A stretch of DNA of 64,000 bases from Cladosporium sp. IMV 00045 (GCA_001931905.2 MSJI02000775.1:18185-82184), one strand, 5' to 3'. Positions 21,308 through 33,484 are shown, numbered from the stretch's first letter. Notes: a model not told the origin generated them from the letters alone. Numbers and translations are program-made.

Positions 21308-24038
21308 ATGGCCGCGATTTCAGATCAACATGGTCAAACAAAAGTCGAGGGGCGTCCCCAGCAACAGCAACAACAGCAACCACAACACCGCCGCAACAAG
21401 TCCTCCAAGTTTCTCAAGTCGTTGGTCTCTTCCAAGTCTCGCCCGGTTTCTCCTGAAACCACTCCATCAAGCTCAGCACATGTAGTGCAGGCCACCGGCC
21501 GAACACAAACCGTCCCTCTACTTCCACCAGACCACCCACACGCTTCCACTTCTCGAGTCCTCGGCGAGCGACAATCTAATGTGCAGTCTCCGCCCGCCTC
21601 GCCATCCAAAAGAGGAGACAAGTCCACTGCCACAGGCAGGTACCGATCACGTTCTCCCACCAAGCCCGAGAACAACCTGCCAAAGAAGACAAAATCCACA
21701 ACCAGCTTGTCTGCTATGTTCGGCAAGATAAACCGCTCCAGTCGCGATCTTACTTCCTACGCACCTCAAGTACAGCAGTTTCAGGGACAAGAGAAGGAAA
21801 ACACCACACCGCCGGATTCGGCAGTTGATCCAGTGGACACTCCAATCTGGGCACAATTCGTGTCTCCAAGCAGCAACAACTTGCCAGAGTCGGAAGAAGG
21901 AAGGAACTCATCTACCATAAAAGAAGAGATCTCCCGATACACCCCTCAAGACTACTTCCCCGGCAAGCAACGGAACTTCAACGGTGGAACCACAGACCAG
22001 CCCAGTCTGAGACCGACCATGAGAAGTCGTCCGCAAAGCACGGTGATAACTCCCACCGACGGCTTTATGGGAGGTCTCGGGCGCAAAGTCAGCAACGCAA
22101 GAGCGAGCATAGACACACGAAGGTCCGAAGACAGTTCTGGTAGAATGAGCAAAGAGGATTTCCAGCGTGCTTCGGTTGAGAGACCGAAGCTGCTACACCG
22201 CCATTCAGATCGCCAGGTCAGTGGCAGCAGTGCCGAGCAGCCGGCTCCCAAAGAAAGACTCACTATCTCGAAGAGAGGCACAAGAGTCATGGCTGCCGTG
22301 GCTGCTCTCCAAGGCAAGGCTAAAGGCACGCCTGTCAAAGAGGAGGCTGTACTCGACGAAAGGACCGTGGATGCGGAGTTCGAGGCCGTTCTGGCTTCTC
22401 GAAATGTGCCAGAGGCGATGAGGGAAAGGATGAGGACGTTGACCCTCAGAGTCAAGGCGGACTTCGTGAGGCAAGATCAAGGCGCTTCGAAGAATGCGGA
22501 CGGATCCGCTGCTCAAACACCTGCAGCAGCGGCAACCCAAGACGAGGCGGAGCAAAGACAACAGATCGAAGACGACCCCAAGATGTCTAAACGATCAAGA
22601 AGTCGGACTTTTACCTTCTCCAAAGGCGACAAGAAGGGCAGTGACAGATCGCCATCGAAGAAGCCTCGTTCCAGGAGCAAGGGCCGTTCACTTGCTATCA
22701 ACATCCCAATGGGTCGCTCGTCAACGGATCTGACCACACCTACAACGCCCACAGGCAGCTCGTGGGGAAGGAAACACGCTGCGCCAGCCGTTGGCGAGTA
22801 TATCACATATTTGAAGAAGAACCAAGACCCAAGGCAAGTCGAAGTTGGAAGATTGCACAAATTGCGCATCTTGCTGCGCAATGAGACAGTGGCGTGGGTT
22901 GATGGCTTCATCTCTCAAGGCGGAATGGCAGAGGTGGTGGGCTTGCTGCACCGTCTCATGGACATTGAATGGCGAGAGGAGCATGAAGATCAGCTTTTGC
23001 ATGAGACTTTGCTGTGCTTGAAGGGGCTGTGCACCACTGAAAGAGCATTGGCAGAACTTGCACAAGTTGCGGATCGTCTTTTCCCGGCCTTGTTTGGGAT
23101 GCTCTTCGATCAGGAGAAGAAAGGACCGGCCGAGTACACCACTCGGACAATTATTGTGAATGTCCTTTGTGAGTATTGACGCCTCGCGGTGACCATGGGA
23201 CCCTCAGCTAACGATCATGACAGTCACATACCTTGCAGCTCCACTCAACTCTCCAGCCATCGAGCTGGAAGAGCGCGCTCGCAAGATTCTCACATATCTT
23301 GCCGAGCCCCAGAAGGCAGAGACCGATAGGCCTGTCGCTTTCGTATTGGGCATGCATGTACCTCGCCCCTACAAGTCTTGGTGCCAGGAAGTCTCGAATG
23401 TCACTAAGGAAGTCTTCTGGATCTTCCTGCACCACCTCAATGTCGTGCCACAACCCAAGCGCCCTGGCAGCGCTGGCTCGGACACAAACGCGCCACTCAG
23501 CGCAGAAGCATCCAAGGAGCGCGAGCGCACACTGGCAGCAACCTACACCCAGCGCCATTTCCCAGGTCTGAGGCCTCCTGTTCCTGCCGCACCGTACATT
23601 GGTGGCGTAGAATGGGATGCAACGACGTATCTCGCTGCACACCTCGACCTGCTGAATGGCCTGATCGCCTCACTACCTACGGCTCCAGCCCGGAACCTTC
23701 TGCGTGAAGAGCTGCAGGCAAGTGGATTCGAAAAGACCATGGGCACCACGCTCCGCACCTGCAAGGAGAAATTCTACTCGGGCGTACACGACGGCCTGCG
23801 CGCCTGGGTCGCCGCCGCCGCCGAAGATGGATGGGAGACCAGGCTCGTCCGCGAGGGCCCTGCCCAGGAAGAGCAGGCCGCCAGGGCTAGGAGCGCGAGC
23901 CCGAATAAGAAGAACAAGAAGAAGGACGCGCCGCCTCAGCTGACAACTGAGGTGGGAGTCGAAGCCTTGCCGAGGCTGGATGTCGATCTCGGCGGGAAGA
24001 AGAGTAATGTCGATGATGATGATGGATGGCTAGGATGA
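21308..24038 (+). CDS. GBD-FH3 domain protein without FH2 (block B copy)
   Basis: Exons 21308-23168 and 23224-24038 (891 residues, same exon lengths as block A). The disordered N-terminal half carries scattered substitutions; the helical GBD-FH3 part (residues ~490-860) is almost invariant between copies. That pattern indicates both copies have been under purifying selection on the folded part. Role inferred as a Rho-type GTPase-binding scaffold. Confidence 0.85.
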
Positions 24039-24469
24039 TTGATATGACCACATTTTGAATGTTTTTTTCTCAAATTTTCTTTGGGTGGCGTTTTTGTCGT
24101 TTTACTGGCATGGGATGGGTTGGGAAGGAAATTGGGGATTGGGGATTGGGATTGGGCAAGGCATTTTCGTTTTTCTTTGAACCCTCTCATTATAACGGCA
24201 GTCACACAGTCTTCGTAACATGAAAAAAATTGCAACGAAGTTTTTTCTTTTTGATATTCATGTCAAGATTTACAATATTGAAAGATTCATGTCTCGTTTT
24301 CTTTCGGCGTTCAGGATGTGTCGTTCGGCTGTGGTCGATGCTTTCTCCGCGAAAGTCGCAGCGCGGCCGATCTCTTAGACTTCTGCAGCGCCCTTTTGAT
24401 AGGAATACAGCTTTCTAAACTCAATTCTATTGAACATATCATTGTTTTGAAAGTATTCCGATAGCTGTC

Positions 24470-25866
24470 ATGCGAAGAGTAGTAGTAACAGGCCTCGGTG
24501 CCGTGACGCCGCTTGCAGCCGGCATCAAGCAAACATGGCGGAGGCTCATCGACTCCCAATCCGGCATCGTATCAACAACAACCAAAGGACCACAATTCGA
24601 CTCGCTTCCCAGCCGCGTCGCCGGACTCGTCCCACAAGGCAGTCGAGATGACGGCCGCTGGCAAGCAAAAGACTGGCTGCCCGCCAGCGAGGAGCGGCAA
24701 ATGGCTCTCTTCGCCCAGTACGCCGTGGCGTCTGCGCACGAAGCCCTGCAAGACGCCGGCTGGCATCCGACCAAGCAGGAGGATCTGGAGATGACGGGCG
24801 TCACGCTGGGCTCTGGGATTGGGAATCTCGACGAGGCTTATAATACTTCCGTTGCGTTTGACAAGGGCGGCTATCGTAAGGTTTCGCCCTTGTTCGTGCC
24901 CAGACTGCTCATCAATCTGGCCGCTGGGCATGTTTCTATTCGATATGGCTTCAAAGGTCCGAATCACGCTGCTACTACTGCCTGCACGACTGGGTTGCAC
25001 GCGATTGGCGATGCTTCGCGTATGATTGCCTTTGGGGATGCGAATGTTATGGTTGCTGGTGGAGCGGAGTCTTGCATTCATCCTCTTGCTATTGCTGGGT
25101 TCGCCAGAGCGAGGAGTCTGTCTACGGACTGGAATGATGAGCCTACCCTGTCTTCTCGCCCGTTCGATCGTCAGCGGGCTGGCTTTGTTATTGGCGAGGG
25201 TGCGGGTGTTGTCATTCTAGAGGTCAGTATATCATGATATCGTTTATCGCGCTGAAACACTACTAACGACGGTCTAGGAGCTGGAACATGCCAAAGCCCG
25301 TGGAGCCAAAATCTACGCCGAAGTCAAGGGCTATGGTCTTTCTTCTGACGCTCACCACATGACAGCACCGCGTGAAAATGGCGAAGGCCCATATTTGGCT
25401 ATGAGAAGCGCTTTGAGACACTCGAAGATTGAGCCACGAGCGGTAGACTATATCAACGCGCATGCCACTTCCACCGCTTTGGGTGATGCTTCTGAAAACC
25501 GAGCTATCAAGCGGTTGCTGCTTGAAGGTGAAGGCAAGAAGAAAGCGTCGGATATCAATGTGAGCAGCACTAAAGGTGCTGTGGGACATTTGTTAGGCGC
25601 TGCTGGTGCTGTCGAGGCTATCTTCACTATCATGGCCATCCGAGATGTGAGTTTTGCGTGACTCCATGTTTAGGGTGCATTTTCTGACGATACTCTAGGG
25701 CACCCTACCACCAACTCTCAATCTCGACCAGCCAGGCGATCCCCCAGAGGACTTCGACTGCAATTACGTGCCCAAAGTTGCCCAAGATCACGACGTAAAA
25801 GTGGCGCTGACCAACAGCTTCGGGTTTGGCGGCACGAACGCCAGTCTGTGTTTGGTGAAGTATTGA
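24470..25866 (+). CDS. CEM1: Mitochondrial 3-oxoacyl-[ACP] synthase, type II (block B copy)
   Basis: Exons 24470-25222, 25278-25646 and 25699-25866 (753, 369 and 168 nt, as in block A) encode 429 residues. Cys172, His313 and His355 and the GFGGTNAS loop are present. Substitutions are conservative and mostly in the variable loop before the second active-site histidine ([11 protein letters not shown] against [11 protein letters not shown]). The introns differ far more than the exons. Confidence 0.94.
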
Positions 25867-26146
25867 TAATTGCTAATATCATCGAACAATTTGAAAACAC
25901 AGGACGTTCGGCGAATCTGCATCTCTTATCTTCGCCGAACGAAATGCCTTGCCCCGCACCCTTGAAGCTGGTATCCGCAGCCCCACCATGGGGCTTGATT
26001 TATGAGAAGGATTCCCTTTGCTCTTCATGACGATGCCCGAGGAGTAGTGATATAGCAAAAGCTTCTTTTGGAGAAGCCTTTCCCAAGCCACGGACTCGAC
26101 GTTGGTGCTTTGACTAGCGAAGCACTTCGAGCTGAAGCATTTCTCC

Positions 26147-27442
26147 ATGGACAGCATGGACGGAGCAAAGCAACCACTGCTCAGACGCATGCGCAAGCAG
26201 GCGACTGCATACCATGAGCGGACTCCATACCTACGCCGTCTGCCCGGGCCTGCGATTGCGATAATCCTCCTCTTGGTCCTGGTCAACATCCTCGTCTGGA
26301 TCGCCTGTGCAATCGTACTGCACTTCCATACTTCCTTGGTCTCGACAGCCGTCCTAGCCTACACCCTCGGCCTCCGCCATGCCCTAGACGCCGACCACAT
26401 ATCCGCCATCGACCTGATGACGCGCCGTCTCGTCGCCTCGGGGCAAAGACCAGTGACAGTCGGCACATTCTTCTCGCTCGGCCACAGCACGATAGTGTTC
26501 GTCACCGCCATCGTCGTCGCCGCCAGCTCCGCCGCCATCAGCGACCGCTTCGACTCCTTCGCCAACGTCGGCGGCATCATCGGCTCCTCCATCTCCTCCG
26601 CCTTCCTCATCATCCTCGGCGCCATGAACGCCTGGATCCTGTACAAACTCCTCCACTCCCTGCGCACCGCCATCCACTCCCCCCACGGCCACACCCAACC
26701 GGACTCCAGCACCCTCTTCACCGGCGGGGGATGCATGCTTCACCTCCTCAAAAAACTCTTCCACCTCATCGACCGGCCCTGGAAAATGTACCCGCTCGGC
26801 GTCCTCTTCGGCCTCGGCTTCGACACCTCCTCCGAAATCGCCCTGCTGGGCATCTCCTCCATCCAAGCCGCCCACGGCACTTCCATGTGGCTCATCCTGA
26901 TTTTCCCCCTCCTCTTCACCGCCGCCATGTGCCTGCTGGACACCACCGACGGCGCCGCCATGATGAGCCTGTACAGCTCCGCGCGCCTGGCCAGCGACGC
27001 CATCGCGGTCCTGTACTACCAGAGCGTGCTCACGGCCATCACCGTCGCGGTGGCGCTGGCCATCGGAACGCTGCAGTTGCTCAGCATGATTCTCGCGGTA
27101 CGCCCGGAGTTGCACGGGCCTTTCTGGGACGGCGTGCAGGTTACGGGCGATCATTATGATGTTATCGGGGGCGCGGTTTGTGGCGCTTTTGTTGTTTTTG
27201 GCGGGTTGGCGTTTTGCTGCTATGGGGCTTGGAGGAGACGCGTGGATCGTTGGCGTTTGGTGCATGCGGCGCCGGGGGTGGAGGGGGAGGGATATGCGGA
27301 TGAAGGGGAGGCGGAAGGGCGGGGAGGCGGTGCCGATGTTGGAGAGGCTGGGAAGGCTTTTGATGGGAGGGGTGGGAATGGGAAGGGAGGTGTTGTGGTG
27401 AGTGTGAGCGGAGAAGGGGTTAGTGCTGGTGGCAGATCTTGA
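26147..27442 (+). CDS. NicO-family nickel/cobalt transporter (block B copy)
   Basis: 431 residues, intronless, starting MDSMDGAKQPLL. HALDADHISAID, SLGHSTIVF and LGFDTSSEIALL are all intact. The transmembrane core is nearly identical to the block A copy; the glycine-rich C-terminal tail is six residues longer and divergent. No ATG upstream in frame is conserved, which supports this start in both copies. Confidence 0.93.
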   Translation: MDSMDGAKQPLLRRMRKQATAYHERTPYLRRLPGPAIAIILLLVLVNILVWIACAIVLHFHTSLVSTAVLAYTLGLRHALDADHISAIDLMTRRLVASGQRPVTVGTFFSLGHSTIVFVTAIVVAASSAAISDRFDSFANVGGIIGSSISSAFLIILGAMNAWILYKLLHSLRTAIHSPHGHTQPDSSTLFTGGGCMLHLLKKLFHLIDRPWKMYPLGVLFGLGFDTSSEIALLGISSIQAAHGTSMWLILIFPLLFTAAMCLLDTTDGAAMMSLYSSARLASDAIAVLYYQSVLTAITVAVALAIGTLQLLSMILAVRPELHGPFWDGVQVTGDHYDVIGGAVCGAFVVFGGLAFCCYGAWRRRVDRWRLVHAAPGVEGEGYADEGEAEGRGGGADVGEAGKAFDGRGGNGKGGVVVSVSGEGVSAGGRS

Positions 27443-27935
27443 GAAGATAGGAAGTTGGTAAAGAAGTCCTGAAAGCGTAAAGCAGCAAGGAAATGTAAAG
27501 AGAAATTTGGATTGAAAGTAGAGTAGAGGATCTCGCAACGGCAGCTTGATCAAACTGCGCCTGCTCGTGGTGTGGATTGTCTATATAATAAAAAGATCTA
27601 GCCGACGGGAAAAAGGACATTGGATGGGAGATGTATTCCACAGACCGATGGTGATGGCAGAATTTGGATCTGTATAGGTATATATACAAAAGACACATAA
27701 AAAAGCAGCCTGGAATCTCCTGGGCGTACTCAAAAAGATAAAGACAAAAAAACGTGACACCCTGGAAATGCCGCTGCGCAGTAATTTTTTGGTGAAGGAC
27801 TGATGGCGTTGGTATTTCCCAGCCAGCCAGCCAAGCCTTCGAAAGATCAAAAACAGAAATGGTCGTTATCTCGTTTCCCTCGCGTCCATGCAAGTGGTCT
27901 GGGATGTGGGTTTTCCTCAGACATTGCAGGATGAT

Positions 27936-27967
<32 letters not shown>

Positions 27968-28228
27968 NNNNNNNNNNNNNNNNNNNNTTTTTTTTTTTTG
28001 TGTGTTCCGCGCCACCCTTTTTGCAAGGCAAATAACTCCAGAGGAAAACAATCAGAGACAAATAAAGACAAATAGAACAGAAACAAGCAGAGAGATGCGT
28101 ATAGCCCAGTTTCCCGATTCCAGTGCAGTTGATATCCTTTTTTGGCGTTCATAATTGAACCCACTCTAGTCTTCTTCCTAAAGACTCGCCACCACCAAAG
28201 AGCTCCCTTTGAGAAATCACCGGGCGAA
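27443..28228. other. Intergenic region with poly-T tract and assembly gap (27968-27987)
   Basis: A run of about 30 T (from about 27937) leads into 20 N and then 11 more T. The matching block A sequence near 12235-12260 has only a short T-rich stretch, so the tract is an insertion or expansion specific to block B. The gap is most simply an assembler failure in a homopolymer. No gene is seen. The region lies between two convergent genes. Confidence 0.85.
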
Positions 28229-29386
28229 TCACACACGGCTCGTTCTCCTCTTCGACGCACAGCGAATCGCATCGTGGTTGAAAAGCTGCCTCAAACTCCC
28301 CATAGCGGCACCCGAAGCGCCCTGCGTGCTGTCGCGACGGAAAGCCTTCTCCAGGCTCGGACGTCTGGTCTCGTCGTGGTGGGCGGTGTTGCTGCCCTCG
28401 GCGATGCGGAGGCTGGTCAGAGTGCTGGCCTGGCTTTTCAGGCTGGCGTCTTGCTGGCTGACGAGAGTAGGGCTGGGAGGCGCCGTGAGGGGAATGACAA
28501 GGTCGATGCTTTTTGTTGTTGAGTTGCGGGTTGGTGCGTGGTGGTGGAAGTGTGAGGCGGTTGTGCCGTAGGAGCTAGAGGGGGAGTGGATGAGGGAGGG
28601 GACGTCTGTTGCGGTCGAGGCTCGTTTGGTGGACGGGTGGCGGGGCGCGAGGGTTTCGCAGGTCGGGTAGCCGGGGAGGTCGAGGACGTGAGGGTCCAGG
28701 CTTTCGGGCTCGAAGTCGTCGTAGTGGTTGTGCGAGGGATCTTCGTCGGGGGCGTAATTTGATGAGGTCGTTGATGAGTTGGAAGAAATGCGGGTGAGGT
28801 TCAGCTCAGAGAAGGTGTTTGAAAGAGGGCGGAGGACGGTTGGTGAGCGCATGGGGAGGATGTCGACTGGAGGGTGGTCTGAGTAGGCGTGTGTTGTAGG
28901 GCTGATTGGAGGTGATTGGGGTTGTTGAGGGGTGCATGTTGTGGAGTCTCTGCGGCGGCAACTAGTAACGAGTCAGTATGGGGATGCATTGGAATATATT
29001 TCGTTATCAAGGATTGGAATACTTACGCCTCGGAGCAGTAGAGAATGCTGAAACTAGGAGTAACGATCTGCTTCTCGCAAGTCGCGCTGCAAAGTAGAAA
29101 GTTGATCAGCACAAGGGTCTCGAGGACAAGACGAGAGATGATCGACAGGAACATACCAGAATTGCAAAAAGCTAGCAGCCATGTCTTCGCCGTCTGCGTC
29201 GGACGTATTTACGACCTCACCACGGGACTTTTGCCTTCGAAGAGCTGTCGATGGGTTGTTGGCAGCGGCGTTGTTGTAGCTTGGGCTACGCCTCGATGAG
29301 AGAGCTGGTCTGCCGGAGCGAGCGTGGGCGGCTTGAGGCTTGAGGCCATTGGATTGGGAACGCTTGTGAGGGGGACGGGCGTTCAT
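28229..29386 (-). CDS. ECL1: Ecl1-like zinc-binding lifespan/stress factor (block B, complete)
   Basis: Three exons, 29386-29157, 29086-29027 (60 nt) and 28961-28229, give 340 residues. The exons were joined by splice signals and by the protein they produce: a compact cysteine motif across all three, FCATCEK (Cys77, Cys80) followed by ILYCSEACRRRD (Cys94, Cys98). This is the pattern of the Ecl1/life-span regulatory family, small fungal zinc-binding proteins that extend chronological lifespan and respond to nutrient and metal stress. The N-terminal ~70 residues are basic and serine/proline rich; the long C-terminal region is disordered with many SP/TP sites. Probably nuclear, by analogy with the yeast proteins. 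The family match is by motif only. Confidence 0.78.
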
Positions 29387-32300
29387 GATGGTTTATGTAT
29401 AGTTCACAGGGTCGAAGGGCCGTGTGAGCGGGCGTGCAGGATTGGCTGTGGAGAGAGAGAGAGAGACGGTGGTGAGTCGATAACAGACGGTCCCAGTTAG
29501 AGGTCCAAACACTCGGTTATCCGCGCGATTTGAAGACCAGAGTTGACTTTGCGGTCAGAGCAGCGAGCTGAATGTCGCGCAAACGAACGGCGCGATTTAA
29601 GGGGAGAGTGCGAAGCTTAAGCACAACAATGGCAATGAGTGGTAGAGTGAATGCGATATTTTGCTGGGAGATTGCATCAGCATGCCATGTTTCACGGTTG
29701 GCGGAGCACGACATGTGGTGCTGGATGATGATACATACCCAAGAGACAGCGCCTATCCTCGGCTAGACTTAGCACTACGGACAGCCAGCAAGCAGATGAG
29801 TCGTGTTAGATGGGCGATAGCGAGCGATAAGACGATACCAGAGCGATAGACGATAGGTAGCGATAGTGAGTGGATAGTGGTTGGTAGGCTCGTAGTGTTG
29901 GTTCGAGGCTGCAGGCAGGCAGACCAGAAGAATGAATGATAAGCAATCGTAAGAGCCAAACAAAGACAAGAGACGAGTTCTGGCGAAAGAGGCGGTGATG
30001 ATATTATTATCCTCTGCCCTACGGCAAGGGAAGGTAACCACACGATTAAAATAAATTGACTCACGGGGCGATCTGATTTTCCCACACACACACGACAGAC
30101 ATACACGCACACACACACAACACTCACGCCCGGCTTGCCTGCTGCTACCTCGATGGCCACCACATCGAAGGCGTGCGCACCAAGGCCGTTGATGCGCGAG
30201 CCAGAAATATGGGTCTCTGCGGCGTCACGAACCACGCCCGCCCTTGTGCAACACCGACTGGCCTCACCACCCACTGCTACTACTTCTCCCATGTCCGCCC
30301 CATTTCGCAGCGCCAGCCCATACCGTGCGTGCATGCCTACTCTGCTCGTCCTCCCCCCGTCCAATGCCTGCCCACCGCCTGAGACACGCCGGTAGCCCAC
30401 CCAATGCAATCATCATCATGGCCACGCACGTTCGCCGCAACCCGCCTTGCCGTCAGCGTCCGTCGTGAAGCTCCACCCAACTAATCGCAACAATGATGTG
30501 CGAGGCGCCCGGGCGGGCACTCCCTCCCCTTGCTCGCCCCTCCGCAACCCGGGCCGTGTGCAGAGAGACGCAGTTTCTAGACCGCCCATGGAACAAAGGC
30601 CCTGTGGGCACTCGGCGCGCGTGAAATCGGCCTTTGCTCCTTGTCCCGCGGGGACTTGCTGTGGTGCGGACTCTTGACCTTGTCGCCAGCGTCCGATTGC
30701 CCAATCGGGCCCGTGTACGGCGGCCAACGTGGGCCAGGGCCAAAGGCCGCGTGTGTTGTGTTGGACTTAACAGGTTTTCGAAAGGCTCTCAAGACACCAG
30801 CAGCCCAAGTACCATATACAGAGTTACAGACCGCAACGCACACACAGGAGAGATCGAGAGCCAGAAAAATATGAGAAAACAGCGCAAACGACGACGCGTC
30901 CTTTCCCGCTGCACAGCCTTGAAACCGTCACGCATAGGAGAAATTTTCTTTCCTCAAATAATAATAATAATCATAATAACAACGTTATTTTGCAAGCCTT
31001 CTACGCAACTGAAGATCCAACCGTTTTGATCTCCAGGAACAGGAAAGAAAATGAAAAGGGTGTCCGTTCCCCTGCTCCTGACTTGCTGGTGCGCGCGTTT
31101 GTGCGTGTACGTATGCAAATTCCAGGTAGATCGAAGATGGGCAAAAAGCCAGAACACACTCCCCAAAGCATGCCATTCTTAGACAAAATGCCACCTTTTC
31201 TCTTTTTCCCTTTCCCGTACGGCACACGGCAAAGGAGAGGCAGGGCAGCGGCGAGCAGAGTTTAGAAACGTCGTACAAAGTACCTAGGTAGGTTTCCGTG
31301 CAACCTGCGGCATGCTTACACGCATTCGATTACACTTGCTCCTCCCCTCGTAAACGACCCTGCCATCTATTACCAAATGCTTCTCATCTACCCGCAGCAC
31401 CTGCCATCAATGTCACGCACCCCGCTCTCTCTATTTGCATCAACCACCTCTCGCCTCGGCTCCGTTATGGCACACATCCGCTTCATAGCACAAAAGAACT
31501 GCAAAGGGCGATCGAAGATCCGCAGAAACGTCGGAATCCCTCTTCCGCTTCTCGGCGGTCTTTCTGGAGTAGACTCCGTCTGATCATCAGCGAGAAGCGC
31601 TCCACGGACTTCGCACCGCACCGCGACTGCGGTCTTTGACACGACGATCATTAAAGTACCGTTAGGACGTAGCCAAGCGTAGTATTTTCTGTGGGTTCTA
31701 CATAAATCCTTCGAAATTTTTGCCGAGGAGCTGGCTGGGTTGGCGGGAAGAAGAGAGAGCCTGTGGCCTTTTCCTGTCCATCTACCTGAAACGCAAATCC
31801 CCTGTTTTCCCGATACTTCCGTGCCAGGGAGGCAGTGAAGGTGTTAGTAGGTAGCAAAGTGACGAACAAACCCAAACCCTCGTAACGAGACAGACAGAGC
31901 ATCATGTAAGATTCTAGACCACCCTTGCTCTTTGCACTTTTCTCCACATCTCGGCATGGGATGGAATTCACACGCCGGCTTTGGTCGGGTAGCGACTCTT
32001 TTTCCCCGGAGGAGTTCGTTACGTTATTCACGTTTCAAGCTCCCCTGCACTGCCGAGCTGCTGCTTATGACGGATACGAGGTCAATGTTTGAGACGAACG
32101 CGGACCGCTGCTGCATTCTTGCTATTTGCGGTCTGCGAGGCATGTTTCAAGGTGTCACTTCCCCGCGAGAAAGAGAGCATCAAGCGATCGAGTGCCATAC
32201 GTGCCGTGTGATAATTCAAGTCGTGCGTGTAATGGCGTTCGATGCCCGAGCTATCACCGCGTGCCAGGGCGTCTTGAAACAAGGTACATGTGCTGTGCTG

Positions 32301-33244
32301 TGCTGTGCTGTGCAGACTACCTACTTTTTGCTTGGGTGATGTATTACTAGTACTTGCACACCATCACAGCCTCGAGCACATACACTCCACAAACCAACAA
32401 CGCATCATCAGGCTGCAGGAGAATGCCGAGACGAAACCAGGCCAGCAATTGGTCGCGGCAGAGGAAAGCAGCACGATGATGAGCAGGTACATGTATTGCG
32501 GGCTTTTGCGGTACTTTGATACCTCCTACCTAATGAGCTTTGTTGTGGAGACATAAAACCTTCCTTTCTTTTGCGTAAACACAGTCCTGATTTGCTGAAG
32601 GCTACCTCCATACGATGATGTTACATACTCGTCGAACCTGCTTGTCGGTTGGGCTTCTGCACAGCTTTTGCGCTCTTTCTCTCTCCACCGGCCGACACGA
32701 GTATCATGTATCACACTGTAAATGTAATGATAAGACCTCATCACCACCCGCCCTTCGGAAACTTCCACGCTGGACGAAGGAAACTTGATACACAGGTTCC
32801 AACCGTGCGCGTCTGTCCCTTTGCACTTCTTTCTCCCATCACAGAACGCTCGAGACCTTTTGCTGAGCCTCGAGTTCCACTCCCTATGTCATCGCTCTCC
32901 CTCTCTGTTCCAGGCGGCCCGCGGGCGGATGCTGGGGTTGCTGAGGGAGGTGGAGAGAGTCCCGTGACTTCCTTGCAAGGCTGGTAGTGGAACTGCCTTC
33001 ACTACTTTTTGCTGACGTCTGCTCGCTGACGCTCCAATTGTGGCTCTGCTCTGTGGCTAGACTCTACTCTCGGGATGTTTGGGTTCATCATTGTTGGCTA
33101 TGGTGGGTGGAGCGGGTGGCGCTTGGGTTTGGTTGGTGTTGCTGCTCGCTGCTTGCATGTCCTCCGACTTTTGTTGGAGATGAATGACGAATGGCGTGAA
33201 GGATAATCGCGCAGAAAATGGCGCATCCTCACACGTCACTTCCA
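29387..33244. other. Gene-free region of ~3.9 kb with simple repeats
   Basis: No reading frame with convincing coding character, splice structure or family resemblance was found on either strand. It contains a GA run near 29451-29465, CA-rich microsatellite sequence at about 30085-30125, a TAA-type run at 30957-30975 and a TGCTG iteration near 32290-32313. The part next to 29386 must hold the promoter and 5' UTR of the Ecl1-like gene. Non-coding RNA cannot be excluded. Confidence 0.55.
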
Positions 33245-33484
33245 TCACTTCTCGGCCAGTGGTCTTGCGCTCTTCCACGGCTCGGTGTAGCGTCTGCAGC
33301 GCGCCAGAAGGCTGGCTTTGCGGTCTTTTTCGCTCATGTTGAAGTTATCCTCGCGAGGGGCCATGGGCAGAGTGGCTTCGAGGACTTCGGAGGGGAGGTC
33401 GCTGCTTGAAGTTGATGATGAGGATGAGGTGCTGAGCGCGCTGGAGCGGCGGCGTGGGTGTGGTAGGGAGTGGAGGAAGTGCAT
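33245..33484 (-). CDS. Small basic hypothetical protein
   Basis: 79 residues. A serine-rich N-terminal half (with a run of serines and threonines) is followed by a compact charged segment, MSEKDRKASLLARCRRYTEP, and ends in WKSARPLAEK. The second half looks like a conserved folded or interaction motif, the first half is low complexity. No known domain is recognised. It stands alone in an otherwise gene-poor stretch. Could be a genuine small protein or the last exon of a larger one; no supporting upstream exon was found. Confidence 0.42.
   Translation of the reverse strand: MHFLHSLPHPRRRSSALSTSSSSSTSSSDLPSEVLEATLPMAPREDNFNMSEKDRKASLLARCRRYTEPWKSARPLAEK

Larger units (their letters stand above)
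15624..29210. repeat. Block B of the duplicated segment
   Basis: Direct-repeat partner of 1-13461. The end given is where block A stops at its gap; block B continues to the complete 5' end of the Ecl1 gene at 29386, so the true homology may extend further right than can be tested here. The left part, including both BTB genes and most of the sequence upstream of the P450, is clearly more diverged than the part from the P450 to the Ecl1 gene. Confidence 0.97.

Noticed and set aside
26384..27553. 389-residue minus-strand open frame opposite the nickel transporter
   Set aside because: High-GC antisense shadow of the NicO gene; composition is repetitive (Gly/Glu/His) and it lacks conservation with block A in the same length.
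29753..30409. 218-residue minus-strand frame in the gene-free region
   Set aside because: Includes translated microsatellite (VCVCVYVCRVCV) and has no domain or splice support.
32290..32320. TGCTG tandem run as a possible coding repeat
   Set aside because: Short simple-sequence repeat without an associated gene.
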